Part shown: positions 58,476 to 64,000 of the stretch, one piece after another
Layout of the letters: every line of letters begins with the position of its first letter
How positions within the stretch are numbered: position 1 is the stretch's first letter
The notes under the pieces: generated by a model
Told to the model about the DNA's origin: nothing
Database searches by the model: none
What the model saw: only the letters and a program-made list of their open reading frames with translations
Translations under genes and position numbers: made by a program
NCBI GenBank assembly: GCA_020725025.1
Contig: DYFV01000004.1
Coordinates: forward strand, 1-64,000
Length of the DNA stretch: 64,000 nt
Reading direction: 5' to 3'
Origin: Azoarcus sp.
GTDB lineage: Bacteria > Pseudomonadota > Gammaproteobacteria > Burkholderiales > Rhodocyclaceae

Positions 58476-58580
58476 GTGCTAAATTCAGAGGGAGCCCGCA
58501 GGCGACGAACCGTCGCACCAGCGCGGCGTCGTGCGCCGCTGCCTCGCCGAAACCGAGTGCGCCACGCGGGAGAAACGCGG

Positions 58581-59636
58581 ATGACTTTGCTCTGGCCGCA
58601 CATGCTCGGGCTGCTGCTTGCCCTGCCCTTGCTCGTGGGGATCTACATCCTGCTGCTGCGGCGCAGACGCCGCGACGCCTTGCGCTTTCCGGACACGGCG
58701 CTGGTACGCGAGGCGATCGGCCCGGGACAGCGGGTGCGCCGGCACGTGCCGCCGCTGCTCCTGCTGCTCGCGCTGGCGGTCGCAATCGGCGCGATGGCCC
58801 GTCCGACCGCGGTCGTGACCCTGCCTACCGAGCAGCGCACCATCGTACTGGCCATCGACGTCTCGCTCAGCATGAGTGCCACCGACGTCGATCCCAACCG
58901 CCTCGTCGCCGCTCAGGAAGCGGCGCGCGCCTTCGTGCAGGACCAGCCTGCCGACGTACGCATCGCGGTGGTGTCCTTCGCAGGCACCGCTTCGGTGGTG
59001 CAGGCCCCGACCAACGATCGCGAGGCGCTGGTGGCGGCCATCGACCAGCTCCAGCTCGACCGCCACACCGCCATCGGGAGCGGCATCATCCTCGCCCTGG
59101 CGACCGTTTTCCCCGAGGCGGGCATCGACCTCGAGGCGGCGGTGTTCAACGGCGGCATCGCCAGCCAGCGCAACCGGGCCGGCGCCACGCCTCTCGCGAA
59201 GCCGAACGAGGCCGCGCCTCTGGCGCCGGTGGAACCCGGCTCCTATGGGTCGGCCGCGATCATCCTGCTCACCGACGGCCGGCGCACGACCGGACCGGAC
59301 CCCATCGAGGCCGCCGCCATGGCCGCCGACCGCGGCGTGCGCGTGTTCACGGTAGGCTTCGGCACGCCGGAGGGATCCACGGTAAACACCGAAGGTCTCT
59401 CCATCTTCATGCGCTTCGACGAGGAGACACTGCAGGCCATCGCCGAGGTGACCCGCGGCCGCTATTTCCACGCCGCCACCGCGGCCGACCTGCGCAAGAT
59501 CTACCAGGACCTCAACGCGCGCATCGTACTGGAACGCAAGGAGACCGAGCTGACCGCGCTCGCCGCCGCCGCGGCGGCGCTGCTCGCGCTGGCGGCGGCC
59601 GCGCTGTCGCTGGTGTGGTTCAACCGCGCGGCTTGA
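58581..59636 (+). CDS. BatA-like membrane VWA-domain protein (copy 2)
   Basis: A 351-aa paralogue of the VWA protein at 54370. It has N-terminal membrane segments (about 5-24 and 56-75), VWA metal site LAIDVSLSM, the loop TDGRRTTGPDPIEAA and a C-terminal membrane segment (about 326-346). It contains an insertion around residues 190-215 (AVFNGGIASQRNRAGATPLAKPNE) relative to typical BatA. The ATG at 58581 follows GGGAG. It is on the opposite strand, apart from the moxR operon, and no second MoxR or DUF58 is beside it, so it may borrow the same ATPase or work alone. Confidence 0.88.
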   Translation: MTLLWPHMLGLLLALPLLVGIYILLLRRRRRDALRFPDTALVREAIGPGQRVRRHVPPLLLLLALAVAIGAMARPTAVVTLPTEQRTIVLAIDVSLSMSATDVDPNRLVAAQEAARAFVQDQPADVRIAVVSFAGTASVVQAPTNDREALVAAIDQLQLDRHTAIGSGIILALATVFPEAGIDLEAAVFNGGIASQRNRAGATPLAKPNEAAPLAPVEPGSYGSAAIILLTDGRRTTGPDPIEAAAMAADRGVRVFTVGFGTPEGSTVNTEGLSIFMRFDEETLQAIAEVTRGRYFHAATAADLRKIYQDLNARIVLERKETELTALAAAAAALLALAAAALSLVWFNRAA

Positions 59637-59646
59637 GCTGCGGCCG

Positions 59647-61224
59647 CTACTGGCCGACGCCGAGGCGCATGTCGAAGCGATAGCGCCAGAACACCCCGGC
59701 CCGCCAGGCCTGGGCCATGGCGGCGTCGCGCTCGCGTCCGAGCTGCTCGTACTCCACGCCGATGGTGTGCTGCTCGTGCCGATAGCGGTAGTCGAGCAGC
59801 AGGCCGTAGTCCTCGCGCTCGGCGAGAACACCCGCCTCCAGCGTGCGGTAGTCGAGCCGCATCCCGAGCCGATGCGGGCCGCGCGCGGCGTCCAGGCGCA
59901 GCGTCGGGTTGAGCACGGAGCCGCGGTCCGCGCCCGCCCGCACCCGGTAGTCGACGCCCGGCGTGGCGGCCACGTCGACGAAGCCCAGGTCGAAGGTCCG
60001 TGCGTGTGACAGGCTCACTCGGTGTTCGCTGCCGCCGCCGTCGGCGGAGACGCGATCCTCGAGCCCCACCCAGGCCAGCGCGAGGCGCGTTGAGCTGCCG
60101 TGCCCGCCGGCCGCACGGATGCTCCAGCGCGCCTCGGTGCTGCGGGTGTCCACCGAGCCCCAGGCGTTCTCCCGGAAGCGACGGCTCAGATCCCAGCGCT
60201 GGTCCATCCATTCCAGCCAGCCCAGGGTGCGCGGAAGGTCGACCGTGAGGCCATAGCCCTCGGAGGCGAGCTGCTGGTCGCTCGCCTGCCTCAGGTTGCG
60301 GTCATAGCGGCCGCGCAGCCCCATGCCGAAAGGAAAACGCCAGCCCGCATTGGCCGCAAGCTCGCGGCTGTCGCGCTCCACCGTGGTGCCGAGGGGCGCG
60401 AAACCCTCGCCATGGCGCCGGTAACGCACCTCGTAGTCGAGCGGCAAGGTGCGGTCGGATGCTCGCAACTGCATGCGCAGCCCGCTGCCGGCCGGCGTAC
60501 CGCCTGCGACCACGCGCCCGTGGACGCGTGCCCACTCCGCCTCGGCGGCCACGTCCTGCCGTGCCCAGAGCGAGAAATCGCGCGCCGCGGCGATGCTGGT
60601 GACCAGCCGCCCCGAGGCGGTGCCAGGCACCGGCCGGGCCGCCTGCTGGAACACCGCGTTGACCGCGTAGCGACCGAGCTCCGGGTCCTGGACCAGCCAG
60701 GACGCCCCCTGATAGCGATTGCCCAGGACCTGACCGGTGCGCCAGTCGGTCCGTTCGCGGCCGGACACCCACATCACCGAATGGCGGCCGTCGCCGCCGA
60801 AGGCGGGCTGCAGTTCGAGGCGCGCTGCCTGCAGACGCCGATCGAGCGTCATCGGCGAGAAGCGCACCCGCTGGTCGCCCAGCTCGATCCGATACGGCAA
60901 GGTCGCGCCGCCGTCCTCGTAGCGGAAGTTGAGCCATTCGGTGATCAGCCCCTGTCCCGCGTGGCGATAGCCGGAGTGATCGACCACGCCCGAGGTGTTG
61001 AGCTCCCAGCGGCTCGCCGCGTCGGGCCGGGCGGCGAGCCGCAGATCGAACTCCTGGTGGAAGTGGTCACCCTCGTGCTCCCAGGGCACTGCTGCCGGGT
61101 CGCCGCCGATCTCGTAACGCTCGAAGCGCAGACCGGTGCCGCCGGAAGCCTCGATGGCCGCCCGCGCGCCCGGCATCGCGCCCAGCAGGAGCGTCATCGC
61201 CATGACAAGACCGGTGCGCCGCAT
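59647..61224 (-). CDS. Predicted outer-membrane beta-barrel protein, unknown function
   Basis: A 525-aa protein with signal peptide 1-22 (ending GARA). The mature part is rich in alternating hydrophobic/polar stretches with aromatic girdles (FRYEDGGATLPYRIELGDQRVRF, HRLGMRLDYRTLEAG, YGLLLDYRYRHEQHTIGVEYEQL), typical of outer-membrane barrels. I see no plug or TonB box and do not recognise the family. The ATG overlaps the stop of the upstream gene, so it is coupled to the two small exported proteins. A channel or a surface-structure role is possible; nothing in sequence decides. Confidence 0.72.
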   Translation of the reverse strand: MRRTGLVMAMTLLLGAMPGARAAIEASGGTGLRFERYEIGGDPAAVPWEHEGDHFHQEFDLRLAARPDAASRWELNTSGVVDHSGYRHAGQGLITEWLNFRYEDGGATLPYRIELGDQRVRFSPMTLDRRLQAARLELQPAFGGDGRHSVMWVSGRERTDWRTGQVLGNRYQGASWLVQDPELGRYAVNAVFQQAARPVPGTASGRLVTSIAAARDFSLWARQDVAAEAEWARVHGRVVAGGTPAGSGLRMQLRASDRTLPLDYEVRYRRHGEGFAPLGTTVERDSRELAANAGWRFPFGMGLRGRYDRNLRQASDQQLASEGYGLTVDLPRTLGWLEWMDQRWDLSRRFRENAWGSVDTRSTEARWSIRAAGGHGSSTRLALAWVGLEDRVSADGGGSEHRVSLSHARTFDLGFVDVAATPGVDYRVRAGADRGSVLNPTLRLDAARGPHRLGMRLDYRTLEAGVLAEREDYGLLLDYRYRHEQHTIGVEYEQLGRERDAAMAQAWRAGVFWRYRFDMRLGVGQ

Positions 61225-61676
61225 CACGGCACCCGCTGGGCGATGCGCAGGATCCATTCCTGGCGCGTCGGCAGGCGCTGCAGCCGCCCCTGGGCATCGG
61301 AATACTCGACCAGCCCCTGCAGCCGCACCAGCACCTCGCTCTCCCGCCCGTCGGGCAGTGCCCGCTGCGACAGGGTCTGCACCGTGCCGACGGAGAGGAT
61401 GGTGAACCGCGCATCGAGGGGCGGCCAGTGCCGGAGCTCGTCCACCAGACGCTCTCGGCCGGGGAAGTCGTCTGCCAGGAACGCCGCGAGATCGCCGCCC
61501 GGCCATGCCGCTGCGAGCTCGCGCACGAAGTCCACGACCCGCTCCACCGGGACGGGGACGACCGGCACCGCCTCTGCCTGCGGATCGGTGCCCACGATAG
61601 GAACGATCTCGCGCAGGCGCTCGGCCTGCACCGGCAGGGCGAGGGTTGCGAGCAGAAAAACCGCGTAGCGGCTCAC
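61224..61676 (-). CDS. Small exported protein, unknown function
   Basis: A 150-aa protein with signal peptide 1-18 (ending PVQA). The mature region has a helical part (VERVVDFVRELAAAWPGGDLAAFLADDFPGR) and a C-terminal beta part (RFTILSVGTVQTLSQRAL, EVLVRLQGLVEYSD, RQEWILRIAQ). This resembles an NTF2/SnoaL-like cone fold, though that is only a guess. Both ends overlap neighbours by four bases (ATGA), which marks a tight three-gene operon with the barrel protein. Confidence 0.65.
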   Translation of the reverse strand: MSRYAVFLLATLALPVQAERLREIVPIVGTDPQAEAVPVVPVPVERVVDFVRELAAAWPGGDLAAFLADDFPGRERLVDELRHWPPLDARFTILSVGTVQTLSQRALPDGRESEVLVRLQGLVEYSDAQGRLQRLPTRQEWILRIAQRVP

Positions 61677-62035
61677 GGCCGCCTTTCTCCACCGGTGAAG
61701 CCCGGCAGCGGCATCTCCAGCACCGGCGCGCCATCCAGGGTGGACGCCCGCAGCACCCTGATCTCGACGCCGCCGCAGGCCTCGAGGATGAGTGCCGCGA
61801 TACGCCCGCGCTCGGCCGCGGGCACCGCCACGGCCTCTTCCAGGCCACGATAGGCTTTGGCGAGAGTGGGGCAGGCAGAGGCATCGGGCCGCTCACCCGG
61901 TGCCCCGCCCCCGGCATGCGCCGGGATCGCGGTTCCCACCGCGAGCACGGCCAGCACGGGCAGGGTCGGTGCCCACCACGGCGAAGGACGGGCGCGTTGC
62001 GGATGGCCGGCAGGCGGGGTAGTGGGCGAAGGCAT
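61673..62035 (-). CDS. Small exported protein, unknown function (first gene of barrel operon)
   Basis: A 120-aa protein. It has a proline-rich cytoplasmic start and a hydrophobic segment (about 24-38) ending AHA, which looks like a signal peptide. The mature domain has two cysteines (SACPTLAKAYRGLEEAV and ALILEACGGVEIRVL) that could form a disulfide. Family unknown. It is translationally coupled to the next gene through ATGA. The 372-bp gap upstream separates it from the divergent secreted protein at 62408. Confidence 0.6.
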   Translation of the reverse strand: MPSPTTPPAGHPQRARPSPWWAPTLPVLAVLAVGTAIPAHAGGGAPGERPDASACPTLAKAYRGLEEAVAVPAAERGRIAALILEACGGVEIRVLRASTLDGAPVLEMPLPGFTGGERRP

Positions 62036-62407
62036 GCGCCGAGTCTGGCCTGTCTCCCGCGGCCGGTCAAACGGCCGGGCGCCGACCGGCGGTGCGGCGC
62101 CGACCGGCGCCCGATGCCTGGGGGCGCCTCGCCGTCCGGGCCGCCCCTGCGTCCGCCCCGGAACAAAGTCACGTATTACTTATGGATTGGATGGCGGCCG
62201 GCTGTTCATGCTGCTAGGATGGGAGCAGAAATGAAATCGGCAAGCCCCGACCGATCGGGCGGGAGCGAAAACTGACCATTCCACGGGGCGCTGACCCCAG
62301 CGGCGGAGCCGCCGGAAGTCGCCGAAGCGCAGGCTCGAAGCTTACCGACGACCGTCGGGTCCTTACGGCCATGCCACGACGACCCCGCGCCCGCCGGACG
62401 ACCGAAC
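62036..62407. other. Non-coding divergent gap
   Basis: I see no convincing gene in this 372-bp stretch between two divergent exported-protein genes. It includes two exact copies of a 14-base element, GGCGCCGACCGGCG (62078-62091 and 62096-62109), separated by GTGC, and a relatively AT-rich patch near 62170-62190 that could hold a promoter. No clear terminator is present. Confidence 0.5.
62078..62109. repeat. Tandem pair of a 14-bp element
   Basis: GGCGCCGACCGGCG occurs twice in direct orientation with a four-base spacer, so the period is 18 bp. Nearby GGCCGGTC (62061-62068) is a partial inverted match. The position 43 bp upstream of the barrel operon start makes an operator possible; a simple duplication is equally possible. 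Confidence 0.5.
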
Positions 62408-62860
62408 ATGCGAGCGAAAAGCGCGGTTGCTTTCCTGTCACGCGGCCTGATCGCACTGGCCGCGTGCTGCCTCGCCCCCGCTGCCCCGGCCACGGACGGC
62501 ACCGCGATTTCCGCCCCTGCGACGACCGTCTGGACCTGCTGGCACAACGGCAAGACGCGGATCCTGTGCCGTCTGAGCCGGGCACCCGAGTGGGGCACCG
62601 CGGAGGCGGCGGAGCTTGCCGCCCCCTACCCCGGCCAGATGGTCCTGCCCCTCGCCGTGCGCGAGATCCGCGAGCAGCCGATGCGCCTTTACGGGCGCAC
62701 CCTGGTCATCCCGATGTTCTCCACGCCCGAGCTCGCGGCCAACTCCGAGATGCTCGCGGATGCCGTGATGTGCGGCGCCCGCCCGGCCTGTCGGGTGGAT
62801 TTCTTCCACGATGTCGCAGGGCTCGCCAGCTTGTACGAGGAGGATCCGGCACTCGACTAG
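62408..62860 (+). CDS. Small secreted protein, unknown function
   Basis: A 150-aa protein with a signal peptide (about 1-28, ending APAT). The mature part has four cysteines in two pairs: TCWHNGKTRILCRLS, and VMCGARPACRVDF. These suggest two disulfides in the periplasm. A central beta-rich segment (GQMVLPLAVREIREQP, RLYGRTLVIPMF) has no recognised domain. It begins at the ATG at 62408 and precedes the short Rossmann-fold gene by 75 bp. Codon use is like that of its neighbours. Confidence 0.68.
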   Translation: MRAKSAVAFLSRGLIALAACCLAPAAPATDGTAISAPATTVWTCWHNGKTRILCRLSRAPEWGTAEAAELAAPYPGQMVLPLAVREIREQPMRLYGRTLVIPMFSTPELAANSEMLADAVMCGARPACRVDFFHDVAGLASLYEEDPALD

Positions 62861-62935
62861 CCTGCCGCGCCCCCGCGCCCCTCCGCTTTCCCCGCCGTCG
62901 CCCCGGGCGCCGGCCTTCTACCAGGAGATCACCGC

Positions 62936-63313
62936 ATGAACCGCATCCGCATCGCGCTCGTCGGTGCCGGCGAGACCGGCACCCCTCTGCTTCGCCAGCT
63001 TCTCGATGCGCCCTTCGTGGAGCTCGTAGGGGTGGCCGACCTCTCCGAGTCCCAGCCGGGCATGCAGCTCGCAAAGTCGCGCGGCGTGCGCACCACGCTG
63101 GATTTCATGGACCTCGCCCGTCTGGGCGCCGGGGTCGACATCATCATCGACGTGACCGGCGTGGCCAAGGTGCGCGAGACGCTGCGCCAGCACTTCCAGG
63201 AGACCGGCAACCACCACACCATCATCATGCACGAGCTGATCGCGGTGCTCCTCATGTCCCTGTCGCGCGGCGAGCTCGTCACGATGAAGCACGGAGCGGT
63301 GGACTACGGTTGA
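62936..63313 (+). CDS. Short Rossmann-fold NAD(P)-binding protein
   Basis: A 125-aa protein that is nearly all nucleotide-binding domain. G-A-G-E-T-G (about 11-16) follows a hydrophobic strand, then LVGVADLSESQPGMQLAKSRGV and VDIIIDVTGVAKVRETL, as in the N-terminal half of Gfo/Idh, homoserine or dihydrodipicolinate-type dehydrogenases. No catalytic domain follows, and the frame ends with a normal stop (GAVDYG then TGA). CAGGAG precedes the ATG. It may be a binding or regulatory protein rather than an enzyme; a remnant of a larger gene is less likely because its start and end look clean. Confidence 0.72.
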   Translation: MNRIRIALVGAGETGTPLLRQLLDAPFVELVGVADLSESQPGMQLAKSRGVRTTLDFMDLARLGAGVDIIIDVTGVAKVRETLRQHFQETGNHHTIIMHELIAVLLMSLSRGELVTMKHGAVDYG

Positions 63314-63421
63314 TCGGGAGGCGCGAGTGTCCGTAAGCCCACTCCGTCTCGACCCGTCTAAGATGGGCATGTGCCGGCGGCAGGCGAGGGGCGCGCCGCC
63401 GGGCACGCGGAGAGTGCGACG

Positions 63422-64000
63422 ATGGACGCGTCACTGACCACCGATGGCGGCGGCATCCGCTGGGACGACCCGGGCCTTGCCGCCGTTCGGCGCGACATGC
63501 TGCGTTTCGCGCAGATTCAGCTGCGCGACGCGGCCGTGGCCGAGGACATGGTGCAGGAGGCGCTGCTTGCGGCGATGAACCACACTGCCGACTTCGCCGG
63601 ACGGTCTGCGGTGAAGACCTGGCTCTTTGCGATCCTGCGCAACAAGATCGTCGATCACCTCCGCAAGTCTTCGCGCGAGGTCACGGCCTCGGAGATCGTC
63701 GCCGACGGGGAGGACGAGCCGGATTTCGATCGCCTGTTCCGCGAGTCGGGACACTGGCAGCCTGCCGAGCGTCCCGCCGCGTGGGCGGATCCGGACGCCG
63801 CCTTCACGCAGAAGGAGTTCTGGCAGGTATTCGATGCCTGCGTGAACCACCTGCCGGAGCGGCTCGCCCGCGTCTATATGATGCGCGAGTTCCTCGAGCT
63901 CGAAACCGCGGAGATCTGCGCGCAGCTGGGCATCACCACGAACAACTGCTGGGTCATTCTGCACCGCGCGCGCACCGCGCTGCGGGAGTGTCTGGAAGAC
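63422..64000 (+). CDS. ECF-type RNA polymerase sigma factor, C-terminus beyond window
   Basis: The first 193 codons of a sigma-70-family ECF factor are present and the frame is still open at the right edge. Region 2 is clear (LRDAAVAEDMVQEALLAAMN, then KTWLFAILRNKIVDHLRK). A long linker follows (about 85-130). Region 4 covers about 138-190 (VFDACVNHLPERLARVYMMREFLELETAEICAQLGIT), with its DNA-binding helix near NNCWVILHRARTALRE. Such factors usually precede an anti-sigma gene, which would lie just outside. An N-terminal extension of about 20 residues precedes region 2. Its target promoters are unknown. Confidence 0.92.
   Translation, partial: MDASLTTDGGGIRWDDPGLAAVRRDMLRFAQIQLRDAAVAEDMVQEALLAAMNHTADFAGRSAVKTWLFAILRNKIVDHLRKSSREVTASEIVADGEDEPDFDRLFRESGHWQPAERPAAWADPDAAFTQKEFWQVFDACVNHLPERLARVYMMREFLELETAEICAQLGITTNNCWVILHRARTALRECLED

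Noticed and set aside
58463-58479. GCACG-N7-CGTGC inverted repeat as a firm operator
   Set aside because: It is only five bases per arm, and the same bases are explained as well by a sigma-54-like promoter, so it was not listed as its own feature.
59647-62172. Barrel protein extended upstream to 62172
   Set aside because: The extension runs through two other coding frames and lacks a signal peptide. The ATG at 61224 gives a clean signal peptide and an ATGA overlap.
62206-62598. Minus-strand 130-codon frame opposite the secreted protein
   Set aside because: It is Arg/Ala-rich without domain or signal features, while the plus-strand frame has a signal peptide and two cysteine pairs.

Overview
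The window is GC-rich, densely coded chromosome from what looks like an autotrophic betaproteobacterium. A Rhodocyclales or Thiobacillus-like lineage is my best guess, made from gene order and protein style alone. Supporting signs are the yibN-grxC-secB-gpsA order, a diheme cytochrome c4, an Mg-type HemB, argA close to yggX, and above all a form II RuBisCO with two sets of Calvin-cycle enzymes. I see no phage, insertion sequence, CRISPR array, rRNA or tRNA.

Region 1 (1-19.1 kb) is housekeeping. It opens with a partial gpmA and a two-cysteine ArsR-family regulator ahead of a rhodanese/glutaredoxin/SecB/SH3/GpsA run. Next come trmL and comF (minus strand), bioB-bioC and a HAD nucleotidase, hemB and engB (minus), cytochrome c4, moeA, rpiA and phoU. 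A minus-strand run follows: rsmE, polyphosphate:AMP phosphotransferase, argA, a diguanylate cyclase and yggX. Between hemB and engB lies a compact array of hairpins, one of which shows an 8-nt copy of the 16S rRNA anti-Shine-Dalgarno sequence in its loop. It is the best candidate for an undescribed element here.

Region 2 (19.1-47.0 kb) is central carbon metabolism. Cluster A is IMPase-like, a small unknown protein, prk, tkt, gap, pgk, pyk and fba. A large CHASE-GAF-PAS-GGDEF-EAL gene sits on the opposite strand between pgk and pyk. Cluster B is cbbM, cbbR (opposite strand), cbbY, fbp, prk, tkt, gap, pgk and fba. The shared gene order shows that a whole carbon-fixation block exists twice. The GAPDH copies differ at the residue that controls NAD versus NADP use. 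Between the clusters lie three small genes and a diguanylate cyclase with a heme c-binding sensor domain and a cysteine-rich domain.

Region 3 (47.2-64.0 kb) is accessory and envelope-related: a ChaN-PDZ protein, a second GGDEF-EAL protein, a cysteine-free Crp/Fnr regulator near an FNR-like box, a DUF454 protein, HtpX, and a MoxR-DUF58-VWA operon with an SdiA-regulated-type protein and a membrane-anchored trypsin-like protease. A second VWA paralogue lies across a divergent promoter region that holds a sigma-54-like site. The window ends with a three-gene secreted/outer-membrane operon of unknown role, a small secreted protein, a short Rossmann-fold protein and an ECF sigma factor cut by the right edge.

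Together the genes describe CO2 fixation, redox/sulfur and phosphate handling, and an unusual density of c-di-GMP enzymes (four genes) placed among carbon-metabolism genes.
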